DNA of 64,000 bases from Chitinophaga sp. H8 (GTDB taxonomy: Bacteria; Bacteroidota; Bacteroidia; Chitinophagales; Chitinophagaceae): assembly GCF_040567655.1 (NCBI RefSeq), contig NZ_JBEXAC010000001.1, positions 2,046,001 to 2,110,000 on the forward strand, in the 5' to 3' direction. Under the pieces are notes generated by a model. The model saw only the letters and a list, made by a program, of their open reading frames with translations. It ran no database searches and was not told where the DNA came from. Shown piece after piece: positions 17,813-26,026 of the stretch (within the stretch, counting starts at the first letter, position 1; each line of letters begins with the position of its first letter). The translations under genes and the position numbers were made by a program.

Positions 17813-18703
17813 GTGAAATATTTACAACTACTCAGACCATCCCATTGGATCAAAAATTTCTTCCTGTTCATACCCCTCTTCTTCGCAGGTGAGATTTTTA
17901 ATGTGGCTAAAATAACTGATCTGCTGATCGCTTTTCTGTCGTTTAGCATCACTGCCAGCAGTATCTATATTATTAACGATTACCGTGATATTGAAGCGGA
18001 CCGTAAACACCCTAAAAAGTGTAAACGCCCGCTGGCGTCTGGTGCGGTATCTAAACCGGCGGCCCTGGTAATCTTTGTGCTTTCAGTGGTAATCGGACTG
18101 GCCCTGGCCTGGTATGTAAAACCTAAGTTCCTGTTTGTAACAGGGATTTATTTTGTTCTGAACCTGTTGTACTCTTTTGGATTGAAAAATATCTCTATCC
18201 TGGACATCCTGATCCTCTCCATGGGGTTTGTATTACGGGTAAAAGCCGGTGGGATTGCTTCAGAGGTGCCCACGTCAGAGTGGCTGATGGTGATGATCTT
18301 CCTGCTGGCCCTGTTTATGGCCATTGCCAAACGGCGCGATGATGTACTGATTAAAGTGCAGTCTGGCCAGGAAATGCGCAAAGCCGTGAAGGGCTATAAC
18401 CTGGACTTTATGAATGTAATGTTGGGACTGGTTTCCGCAGTCATCATCGTTTCTTACCTGTTGTATACCATGAGTCCGCAAACGATAGAACACTTCGGTA
18501 CCTATCGCCTCTATTACACAACGCTTTTTGTAATTGCCGGATTATTACGATATTTGCAAATAACCTACGTGGAGAACAATACTGGTTCTCCCACTAAAAT
18601 CCTATATAAAGACCGTTTTATTCAATTAACCATACTCCTTTGGGTCCTGAGTTTTTATGTGATCATTTATTTATTGCCCACTAACAAAAGTTTTTTTGAA
18701 TAA
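17813..18703 (+). CDS. UbiA-family decaprenyl-phosphate phosphoribosyltransferase (DPPR synthase)-like
   Basis: A 296-residue enzyme with about eight or nine membrane helices. The first Asp-rich motif is NDYRDIEADRKHPKKCKRPL with N55, D56, D59 and D63. The later loop contains AKRRDDVL instead of the second Asp-rich motif of ubiquinone/menaquinone prenyltransferases. Both, together with RPSHWIKNFFLF at the N-terminus, are typical of DPPR synthases (Mycobacterium Rv3806c), which join polyprenyl phosphate to PRPP. The start is GTG at 17813. Its TAA overlaps the ATG of the DprE1-like gene by one base. First gene of the putative polyprenyl-phospho-arabinose operon. Confidence 0.85.
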   Translation: MKYLQLLRPSHWIKNFFLFIPLFFAGEIFNVAKITDLLIAFLSFSITASSIYIINDYRDIEADRKHPKKCKRPLASGAVSKPAALVIFVLSVVIGLALAWYVKPKFLFVTGIYFVLNLLYSFGLKNISILDILILSMGFVLRVKAGGIASEVPTSEWLMVMIFLLALFMAIAKRRDDVLIKVQSGQEMRKAVKGYNLDFMNVMLGLVSAVIIVSYLLYTMSPQTIEHFGTYRLYYTTLFVIAGLLRYLQITYVENNTGSPTKILYKDRFIQLTILLWVLSFYVIIYLLPTNKSFFE

Positions 18704-20034
18704 TGCAAAAACGGTTAGCAAATTGGGGAAATTACCCCGTTGTTTCCAGTGAAGAAAGCACCTTTTCACAGGAAGCACAATTAAAAGAGTTTGTAACATC
18801 CCATCAGCATATTATAGCCAGGGGAAACGGCCGCTGTTATGGCGATGCTTCCCTGGGCGAACACAGTATCTCCATGTTGAAGTACGATAAGGTAATGGCA
18901 TTTGATACCGAAACCGGTATTTTTGAATGTCAGGCCGGGCTTACCCTGGATCAGATACTGGATATCATTGTTCCCAAAGGATGGTTCCTCCCTGTTACCC
19001 CAGGTACAAAATACATTACAGTAGGCGGTGCGGTTGCTTCTGATGTGCACGGTAAAAACCATCACGTAGATGGGGCTTTTTCCAGTCATATCATTGATAT
19101 GGATGTAATCACCGGCAATGGAGATACAGTTTGCTGCGCACCAGATCAGGAAAGTGACCTTTTCTGGGCTACCTGTGGCGGTATGGGGCTTACCGGGGTG
19201 ATTACAAGGGTTAAATTCCACCTCAAGAAAATCTCGACGGCCTATATCAAACAAACCCAGATCAAGGCCAAAAACCTGGATGAGATTATCCGGCTTTTTG
19301 AAGAATACAAGCATTATACGTATTCCATGGCCTGGATAGACTGTCTTAAAAAGGGTGACGGATTTGGACGCAGCATCCTGATCGTTGGGGAACATGCTAC
19401 CCCAGATGAGCTGAACGACAAACAAAGAAAGGCGCCACTGAAGATACCGGGCAAGCCAAAGCTGACGGTACCTTTTAACCTCCCCTCTTTTGTACTTAAT
19501 ACCTTCACCGTAAAAGCATTTAACTGGTTATACTATGGAAAGAATTTCAAAAGGGTGATCAATAACGTGGTGCCCTATGAACCTTTCTTTTACCCGTTGG
19601 ATGCTATCCTGCACTGGAACCGTGGATATGGTAAAGCTGGCTTTGTGCAATACCAGTTTGTATTACCCCTGGAAAAAAAGGATGGGCTGGCTGCTATTTT
19701 ACATCGCATCAGCGATAAAGGGCTGGGATCTTTCCTGGCGGTATTGAAAGTATTTGGTAATCAGGACAGCCTTATCTCCTTCCCGATGGAAGGCTATACG
19801 CTGGCGCTGGATTTTCCGGTTCGGGATGGGCTGTTTGAATTCCTCGATGAGATGGATGCCCTCGTATTGCAATATGGCGGCCGTTTATACTTATCAAAAG
19901 ACGCCCGCATGAAACAGGAAGTGTTCTGGAAAAGTTACCCCAATGCGGAGCGCTTTGCCAATATTGTGCAATCCTATAACGTCAATAAACGGTTTACCTC
20001 CCTGCAGTCCGATCGCCTGGGGATCAGTAAATAG
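18703..20034 (+). CDS. DprE1-like FAD oxidoreductase (polyprenylphosphoryl-ribose 2-oxidase)
   Basis: A 443-residue VAO-fold flavoprotein. The FAD region includes ARGNGRCYGDASLGE (~39-53) and VGGAVASDVHGKNHHVDG with H116, matching DprE1. The substrate domain ends with FPMEGYTLALDFPVRDG and GGRLYLSKDAR, where K399 corresponds to the catalytic K418 of M. tuberculosis DprE1. From memory of that protein, Ala368 sits where the drug-reactive Cys387 is (both are 31 residues before the Lys). Expected reaction: oxidation of the ribose C2 hydroxyl of polyprenylphosphoryl-ribose. It starts on the last base of the UbiA gene stop codon. Confidence 0.85.
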   Translation: MQKRLANWGNYPVVSSEESTFSQEAQLKEFVTSHQHIIARGNGRCYGDASLGEHSISMLKYDKVMAFDTETGIFECQAGLTLDQILDIIVPKGWFLPVTPGTKYITVGGAVASDVHGKNHHVDGAFSSHIIDMDVITGNGDTVCCAPDQESDLFWATCGGMGLTGVITRVKFHLKKISTAYIKQTQIKAKNLDEIIRLFEEYKHYTYSMAWIDCLKKGDGFGRSILIVGEHATPDELNDKQRKAPLKIPGKPKLTVPFNLPSFVLNTFTVKAFNWLYYGKNFKRVINNVVPYEPFFYPLDAILHWNRGYGKAGFVQYQFVLPLEKKDGLAAILHRISDKGLGSFLAVLKVFGNQDSLISFPMEGYTLALDFPVRDGLFEFLDEMDALVLQYGGRLYLSKDARMKQEVFWKSYPNAERFANIVQSYNVNKRFTSLQSDRLGISK

Positions 20035-20048
20035 CTCAAAAAATAACA

Positions 20049-20092
20049 TAATAGCTAACAGCCAACAGCTAATAGCTAAAAGCTAAATAAAC
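20049..20092 (+). repeat. AGCTAATAGCTAA-type short repeat cluster
   Basis: Between the DprE1- and DprE2-like genes lie imperfect tandem copies of a ~7-10-base unit (TAGCTAACAGC, CAACAGCTAATAGC, TAAAAGCTAA), ending just before the DprE2 ATG. The same unit recurs near 21.47, 44.56 and 44.69 kb. Confidence 0.65.
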
Positions 20093-20824
20093 ATGCCTAC
20101 TGTTTTAATACTGGGAGCCGGGTCTGATATGGCCATCGCCATTGCCCGGGAATTTGCCCGTCAAAAATATAATGTACAGCTTGCTGCCAGAAATGCAGCT
20201 GCTTTAACAGCTTTGGAACAGGATCTGAAAATCCGCCATGAAGTAACAGCCAGCTGCCATACTTTTGATGCTACTGATTTTAATAGCCATCAGGCGTTTT
20301 ATGATGGACTACCCGTAAAACCTGATGTTACCATCTGTGTATTCGGATACCTGGGTGACCAGGAAAAGGGACAAACAAACTGGGAGGAAGCCGCCCGGAT
20401 TATTCATACGAACTATACTGGTGCCGTATCTGTATTAAATGTTGTAGCTACTGCTTATGCAGCTAGAAAACAAGGTGTGATTGTTGGGATCAGCTCTGTG
20501 GCGGGAGAACGTGGCCGTCAGAGCAATTATATTTATGGCAGTGCCAAAGCAGGATTTACCGCCTACCTGAGCGGGCTGAGAAACCGGTTGTTTCATACAG
20601 GGGTACATGTAATGAGTGTACAGCCAGGGTTTGTATATACCCGTATGACTGAAAACCTGACCCTGCCCCCGCTCCTCACAGCCCAGCCCCAGGATGTGGC
20701 AGTGGCCGTTTACAAAGGTGTCGTGAAGAGGAAAAATGTATTGTATGTAAAATGGTTCTGGCGGTATATTATGCTCATTATTAAAATGATTCCCGAAGGG
20801 ATCTTCAAAAAGCTTAAACTGTGA
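20093..20824 (+). CDS. DprE2-like short-chain dehydrogenase (2-keto-arabinose/erythro-pentofuranosidulose reductase)
   Basis: A 243-residue SDR. The nucleotide motif is LILGAGSDMAIAIARE (residues 4-19). The catalytic set is Ser in VGISSVAGERG and Tyr/Lys in NYIYGSAKAG. A C-terminal membrane-facing tail (KWFWRYIMLIIKMIPEGIFK) is characteristic of DprE2 relatives. It should reduce the 2-keto intermediate made by DprE1 to the arabino form with NAD(P)H. The start ATG at 20093 follows a 58-base gap filled with AGCTAA repeats. The next gene overlaps its stop by four bases. Confidence 0.85.
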   Translation: MPTVLILGAGSDMAIAIAREFARQKYNVQLAARNAAALTALEQDLKIRHEVTASCHTFDATDFNSHQAFYDGLPVKPDVTICVFGYLGDQEKGQTNWEEAARIIHTNYTGAVSVLNVVATAYAARKQGVIVGISSVAGERGRQSNYIYGSAKAGFTAYLSGLRNRLFHTGVHVMSVQPGFVYTRMTENLTLPPLLTAQPQDVAVAVYKGVVKRKNVLYVKWFWRYIMLIIKMIPEGIFKKLKL

Positions 20825-21417
20825 AACCAGCGATTGCTTTTTTTGATTTTGATGGTACTATCACGAATAAGGATACACTTTTCGAGATCATCCGTTTTCA
20901 GAAAGGAAGCCCTGCGCTGTACAGGGGATTGCTAAGATTATCCCCTGCCCTCGTTCTGTTTAAGTTAAAACTGGTCTCTAACCAGGATATGAAAGAACGG
21001 GTGCTCCGTTTTTTCTTTAAAGATACCACTGTAGCGCAATTCAGGGAACAGTGCCAGGCTTTCTGCCGGGAACGGTTGCCAGGAATGCTGCGCCCTCATG
21101 CGGTACAAGCTATAAAATCACATTTGTCCAAAGGGCACCAGGTAGTGGTCGTTACGGCCTCTGCTCATGATTGGGTAGCCCCCTGGTGCAAAGAAATGGG
21201 AATAGGCTGCATTGGATCTGTATTGGAAGAACAGGGACAGCGGATTACAGGTAACCTGGTAGGGCTGAATTGTAACGGACCACAAAAAGTGGTTCGTATC
21301 CGCGAACAGTTCGACCTTACCGCTTTCCGGGAAGTCTATGCTTATGGTGACAGCAGCGGCGACCGCGATATGCTGGCACTGGCGCAACACCCGCATTATA
21401 AACCCTTTAGAAACTAA
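20821..21417 (+). CDS. HAD-IB family phosphatase, likely of the same pathway
   Basis: A 198-residue HAD hydrolase of the phosphoserine-phosphatase-like IB subfamily. Motif I is FFDFDGTITNKDT (nucleophile Asp9, acid Asp11), motif II is VVVTAS, and the acidic motif IV is YGDSSGDRDML. The start is GTG within the DprE2 stop (GTGA, four-base overlap), so translation is coupled. Mycobacteria remove the 5-phosphate of decaprenylphosphoryl-5-phosphoribose with a PAP2-type protein. Here this HAD enzyme could do that step. This is inference from position; other phosphomonoester substrates are possible. Confidence 0.75.
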   Translation: MKPAIAFFDFDGTITNKDTLFEIIRFQKGSPALYRGLLRLSPALVLFKLKLVSNQDMKERVLRFFFKDTTVAQFREQCQAFCRERLPGMLRPHAVQAIKSHLSKGHQVVVVTASAHDWVAPWCKEMGIGCIGSVLEEQGQRITGNLVGLNCNGPQKVVRIREQFDLTAFREVYAYGDSSGDRDMLALAQHPHYKPFRN

Positions 21418-21502
21418 AGCCTGAATACCGCAGGAAGCTCCCATCTTTCGGGGGATAATTTTACAAAAGCTAAAGGCTAATAGCTGACAGCTATAAAATA
21501 AG

Positions 21503-21530
21503 AATGTCCTGCCAGTAGCAGGACATTTCT
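21503..21530. terminator. convergent terminator hairpin
   Basis: AATGTCCTGC and GCAGGACATT pair around CAGTA. TTTCTTATTATT follows on the plus strand and an A-rich side gives a T-run on the minus. It lies between the HAD gene and the convergent desaturase gene. Confidence 0.75.
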
Positions 21531-21603
21531 TATTATTGAAACAGGAATGATTGCATGTTTTGGTGTCCGGCATCACCGGATAAGCTTGTTGATCACATAA
21601 CTG

Positions 21604-22371
21604 CTAGGCCGCAGCTCTTGCCTTAATCGTTTTTACCCTGCCAGATTTCAGTTGAATGATACCTGCCCAGTTCATTAATTTCATGATCGGATAAGTAGGA
21701 TCCAGCTCAAACCATTTCTTGGCAAAGTTAGGACTGTCTTTATACATATGGTGATTGTTCTGGAACAATTCTCCCAGCAATAATATACCCCAGGGAGAAC
21801 TGTTTTTGGAATGATCGCCGTTGTTGAAGTTACTATAACCGTATTTATGTCCGCACCAGTTTACTACGGCACCCTGGATAGGCCCCATCAGAAAGTGGAT
21901 AGGTAATAGCAGGAACCAGATCCAGCTGGGGGCAAAAGCAACATAGAACCCTACGTAAGCGGCCATCCAGGTAATACGGGTAATCATGCTGTCGCCAAAA
22001 CGGTCCAGTGCATCCCATTCGGGTAAAGGCTCCTGGGTGAATTTGGCATCGGGCAGATTTTTCCGGGTCACGAATCCATTGTAAATATTGCGGGTGTGGA
22101 TCATCATGCCCCATACATCTTTAAAAAAATGCGGAGAATGCGGATCTTTCTCTGTATCACTATATTCATGATGCATCCGGTGCATCACACCATATGCTCT
22201 TGGAATCAGGTAAGATGATCCCTGGAAAAACCAGGTGCAAAAGTAAAATACCCTTTCCCAGCCTTTACTGGTGGTATACATCTGATGGGATGCGTACCGG
22301 TGTAAATAGAATGTGTGAAAGAATAAGGAAAAAAACCAGTGCACACAAAAGAAGATCAGTATTGCTATCAT
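21604..22371 (-). CDS. acyl-CoA (delta-9 type) fatty acid desaturase
   Basis: A 255-residue membrane di-iron enzyme with the three histidine boxes HRYASH (24-29), HRMHH (64-68) and NNHH (205-208), and four predicted membrane helices. It should introduce a cis double bond in acyl chains (acyl-CoA or lipid-bound) with O2 and an external electron donor, adjusting membrane fluidity. It is on the short side but complete for bacterial SCD-like enzymes. Monocistronic. A TACCTTCG element on the minus strand at 22405-22412 could be its -7 box. Confidence 0.88.
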   Translation of the reverse strand: MIAILIFFCVHWFFSLFFHTFYLHRYASHQMYTTSKGWERVFYFCTWFFQGSSYLIPRAYGVMHRMHHEYSDTEKDPHSPHFFKDVWGMMIHTRNIYNGFVTRKNLPDAKFTQEPLPEWDALDRFGDSMITRITWMAAYVGFYVAFAPSWIWFLLLPIHFLMGPIQGAVVNWCGHKYGYSNFNNGDHSKNSSPWGILLLGELFQNNHHMYKDSPNFAKKWFELDPTYPIMKLMNWAGIIQLKSGRVKTIKARAAA

Positions 22372-22512
22372 TATTGCGCTTTGTAGAAAAACTTATTGAA
22401 GGCGCGAAGGTAGGTTAAAATGTTGGATGTTAAGCGGTTTATCATGCCGTCATAGCAATATTACCGCTGAATATGGGTACTAGTCATCATGCCGGCAAAT
22501 GTTAAAGTTTCT

Positions 22513-24186
22513 TTAAAGCTGTGCAGTTATTTTTACCCACCGGAGCTCCAGCAGATTAAGGCCATTATTGACCAGCCCTGTTACATTGGGTTGCAACAAC
22601 CGGATCACCTGATCATAGAACACAGGTACTACGGGGGCGTCTGCTATGATCATACGGTCCATCTCCTGATAAAGCCGGTATCGGATACTATCATTATTTT
22701 CCTGCAGGGACTGCTCATAAAGGCGGTCCAATTGTGGATTGGTATAACGGGTATAGTTGGGAGGTGCAGGGTTTTTACTGTAAAACATCGCCAGGAAGCT
22801 CTCTGCATCCGGATAATCCGCAATCCAGCTGCCCCGGAAAAACACAGCCTGCGATTTGGCGGTTTGTTCCAGCAGCAATGCTTTCTGTATCACTTCTACC
22901 TGTACCCGGATACCGATTTCCTGTAATTGATTGGCGACAAAGTTGGCCAGGTCGGCATAGTTTGGAATAGACAATAACTTCATTACCGGGAGCCCCTTCC
23001 CTTCCGGATAACCGGCTTCCTGCAAAAGCTGCCTTGCCAGGGCAGGGTTATAAGTGAACCCTTTTACTTTATCCGCATCAAAGGAAGGCAAACCTGCGGG
23101 CACAAAACCGGCCAGTGCAGGGGTACCAATGCCATTGCGCAGGTAGGTCATCATTTTCGTACGATCAAACCCGTAATTCACTGCCTGTCTGATCTTCTTC
23201 AGCCGGGTGGGTGATTGTTTCACCGCTGCGATGCTGCTGTCCATCAAAAAGCCAAAATACTCAATGTTGAGATACGGGCTTTTGGAAAGCTGGATTCTAC
23301 CCTCCCATGCTTTCTTTAATGTGCCCTTTTTAGTAAGTACTTCATCTTTAAAGGAGGCATCAATATCATTCATAAAGTCAATCTGCCCCTGCCGGAACAA
23401 CAGGAACTCGGATGCCTTGCTGTCCAGGAAGCTGATTTGTACAGCATCCAGGTAAGGCAAGGGGATACCGGCACTATCCTTCTCAAAGTACCGGGGGTTT
23501 TTATGGAAAATAAGCGCCTGCCCTTCATCCCAGTAGTGGAACTGGAAAGGTCCGGTACCACAGGGGTGCTTACGAAAGTCGGCCCCGTATTTTTCCACCA
23601 CCTCTTTAGGAATAATGGAACAATACTGCATGCTCAGGATACCCAGTATAGGATGGAAAGGCTGCAGTAAGGTAAGCTGGAAAGTAGAGTCATTCAAAGC
23701 AATAAAGCCTTTATCAGGATCTACCTTACCATTAAAGATCCAGGCACCGGGGGATGCAGTGGCTGGAAGCATAATCCGCCGGAGGCTATACACCACATCT
23801 GCGGCTGTCATCCTCCTTCCTTTCCCTTCCGGAAATACCTCATTATCATGAAAATAAACATCACTCCTTAATGTAAAGGTATAAGTCCGGTGATCAGCTG
23901 ATATCTCCCAATGCCGAGCCAGGGAAGGACGCAATTCCAGCAGGCTGTCGGGCTCCAGTAATGTGTTGTAGAGTTGTTTTACCGCCCATATAACAGGCTG
24001 GCTTTTCGCAAAAGCCGGGTCTAAAGTTGGGATCCCTTCCTGCTGGTTATAACGGAATACCTGCTGATGGGAGGCTGCCTTTCTTCCACAGGAGGATAAA
24101 AAAAATAGAAAACATCCAGCCGCGATACCCCAAAAGGTAACAGACTGATAATAAAATCGTTGTACGGATATGTAAGGCAGCTTCAT
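22513..24186 (-). CDS. peptide-type ABC solute-binding lipoprotein (SBP_bac_5)
   Basis: From ATG 24186 it encodes 557 residues. The hydrophobic signal ends in FLSSC (lipobox), followed by family-5 solute-binding features: NQQEGIPTLDPAFAKSQP, then AADVVYSLRRIM and the C-terminal DAESFLAMFYSKN... region. DppA/OppA relatives bind di- or oligopeptides. No ABC permease or ATPase gene is nearby, so transport partners must be elsewhere or the protein acts alone. The TTG at 24192 is an alternative start two codons earlier. It diverges from the M1 peptidase gene, which may process related peptides. Confidence 0.85.
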   Translation of the reverse strand: MKLPYISVQRFYYQSVTFWGIAAGCFLFFLSSCGRKAASHQQVFRYNQQEGIPTLDPAFAKSQPVIWAVKQLYNTLLEPDSLLELRPSLARHWEISADHRTYTFTLRSDVYFHDNEVFPEGKGRRMTAADVVYSLRRIMLPATASPGAWIFNGKVDPDKGFIALNDSTFQLTLLQPFHPILGILSMQYCSIIPKEVVEKYGADFRKHPCGTGPFQFHYWDEGQALIFHKNPRYFEKDSAGIPLPYLDAVQISFLDSKASEFLLFRQGQIDFMNDIDASFKDEVLTKKGTLKKAWEGRIQLSKSPYLNIEYFGFLMDSSIAAVKQSPTRLKKIRQAVNYGFDRTKMMTYLRNGIGTPALAGFVPAGLPSFDADKVKGFTYNPALARQLLQEAGYPEGKGLPVMKLLSIPNYADLANFVANQLQEIGIRVQVEVIQKALLLEQTAKSQAVFFRGSWIADYPDAESFLAMFYSKNPAPPNYTRYTNPQLDRLYEQSLQENNDSIRYRLYQEMDRMIIADAPVVPVFYDQVIRLLQPNVTGLVNNGLNLLELRWVKITAQL

Positions 24187-24296
24187 CAGCAATTAAAATA
24201 ACGTTATATTGATTTTCAATGTCTTATACGTTAAAAAACATACATGTTTCATTTCGCAGTAAATTAATACCTTTCCGGTTAAAATCACGATCAAAT

Positions 24297-25934
24297 ATGC
24301 GCACCATTCCTATGCTTTTAGTGGTGTTGCTGTCAGCCTTCAGTGCTGGTGCACAGCAGCATCATTTTACAAGGGCCGATACACTGAGAGGATCTATCAC
24401 ACCCCAGCGCGCCTGGTGGGACGTTACCACTTACGACCTGCACGTACAGGTATCACCGGGGGATAGCTCCTTTAGCGGTTTTAATACCATCACATATAAG
24501 GTACTTAAGCCAGACACCGTTATGCAGATTGATTTGCAAATGCCCATGGAAATAGACAGCGTGGTGCAGGATAAGATGGCGCTGTCTTTTGAGCGTCAGG
24601 GCAATGCCTTTTTTATAAGGGTGAAGGCTATTCAGGAAAAAGATAAACAAAAAAAGATCACTGTGTATTACCACGGCAAACCCAAAGTGGCCGTAAATGC
24701 GCCCTGGGATGGTGGCGTGGTATGGGGGAAGGACAATAAGGGGCGCCCATGGATAGCTACTGCCTGTCAGGGACTTGGGGCCAGCGTTTGGTGGCCTAAC
24801 AAAGACCATCAGAGTGATGAGCCCGAAAATATGTCCATCAGCGTCACCGTTCCGGCAGAACTTACGAATGTATCCAATGGCCGGCTGAAAAAACGGGTAG
24901 ACAATGGTGATGAAACGGCTACTTACCTCTGGTATGTCAGCAATCCCATCAACAACTACGATGTAGCCCTCAATATTGGACACTACACGGAGTTTAAAGA
25001 AGTTTATTCAGGGGAAGGTGGTAAACTGGACCTGGACTACTGGGTACTGGACTATAATGAGGACAAGGCCAGGGAACATTTTCAGGTGGTAAAGCCTATG
25101 ATGAAATGTTTTGAATACTGGTTCGGGAAATATCCTTTCTATAAAGACAGCTATAAACTGGTAGAAGCACCTCACCTAGGTATGGAGCACCAGAGTGCGG
25201 TAGCCTATGGGAACAAGTTCCAGATGGGCTATAAAGGTACTGACCTTTCCGGGAGTGGCTGGGGCCTGAAATGGGACTTCATTATTATACATGAGAGCGG
25301 ACATGAATGGTTCGGCAATAATATTACTACCAAAGACATTGCAGACATGTGGGTACATGAAAGCTTTACCAACTACTCCGAAACGCTGTTTACCGGATGC
25401 CAGTATGGGCCGAAGGCTGCGGATGCCTATATTGAAGGCGTAAGGAAAAACATCAAAAATGATATTCCTGTTATCGGGCCGTACGGGGTAAATCAGGAAG
25501 GTTCAGGGGATATGTACTACAAAGGAGCCAATATGATCCATACCATCCGCCAGATCATTAATGATGATAATGTATTCCGCGAAATCCTGCGGGGACTGAA
25601 TAAAACCTTCTGGCACCAAACGGTTACCACCCAGCAGGTAGAAGCCTATATCAATGAAAAGTCGGGGATGGATTTCAGCAAGGTATTTGACCAGTATTTA
25701 CGGCATACAACGGTACCATTGCTGGAATATAAAATAGAAGGTCAGCAACTGCTGTTCCGCTGGGTAACTGATGTAAAAGGCTTTAATATGCCCGTAAAGG
25801 TTACCTTGGGCGAACGGGGCTTCCAGTTTATCTTTCCTACCACCAAATGGAGCGGTGCCAATCTTACACTCACCGATCCATCGAAATTTGAAATAGACAA
25901 ACGCTTTTATATTGAAACCAGGCAGGTAAAATAA
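24297..25934 (+). CDS. M1-family zinc aminopeptidase, secreted
   Basis: From ATG 24297 it encodes 545 residues with a signal peptide ending SAFSAGAQ. The N-terminal beta domain is followed by the exopeptidase motif variant LGMEHQSAVAYG (G-x-M-E-N has His for Asn) and the zinc site H332-E333-SG-H336...E355 (HESGHEW / MWVHESF). It should remove N-terminal residues from peptides in the periplasm. It lacks the long C-terminal domain of PepN. The upstream TTG at 24219 would place 26 extra residues before the signal peptide and is unlikely. The solute-binding protein is divergent, 110 bases away. Confidence 0.88.
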   Translation: MRTIPMLLVVLLSAFSAGAQQHHFTRADTLRGSITPQRAWWDVTTYDLHVQVSPGDSSFSGFNTITYKVLKPDTVMQIDLQMPMEIDSVVQDKMALSFERQGNAFFIRVKAIQEKDKQKKITVYYHGKPKVAVNAPWDGGVVWGKDNKGRPWIATACQGLGASVWWPNKDHQSDEPENMSISVTVPAELTNVSNGRLKKRVDNGDETATYLWYVSNPINNYDVALNIGHYTEFKEVYSGEGGKLDLDYWVLDYNEDKAREHFQVVKPMMKCFEYWFGKYPFYKDSYKLVEAPHLGMEHQSAVAYGNKFQMGYKGTDLSGSGWGLKWDFIIIHESGHEWFGNNITTKDIADMWVHESFTNYSETLFTGCQYGPKAADAYIEGVRKNIKNDIPVIGPYGVNQEGSGDMYYKGANMIHTIRQIINDDNVFREILRGLNKTFWHQTVTTQQVEAYINEKSGMDFSKVFDQYLRHTTVPLLEYKIEGQQLLFRWVTDVKGFNMPVKVTLGERGFQFIFPTTKWSGANLTLTDPSKFEIDKRFYIETRQVK

Positions 25935-25958
25935 CTAAGTTATAAAATCAGCTAATAG

Positions 25959-25999
25959 TACGGGCCATAAGCAGGAATATTATCCGCTTATAGCCCGTA
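25959..25999. terminator. convergent terminator hairpin
   Basis: TACGGGCCATAAGC (25959-25972) pairs with GCTTATAGCCCGTA (25986-25999) with one mismatch. TCTTATTTTA follows. It separates the M1 peptidase gene from the convergent M48 gene. Confidence 0.7.
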
Positions 26000-26026
26000 G
26001 TCTTATTTTAAACAAGATAGGCAATT

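Noticed and set aside
18781..19425. A 214-residue minus-strand open frame within the DprE1-like gene
   Set aside because: Shadow of a gene with clear FAD motifs in the other direction.
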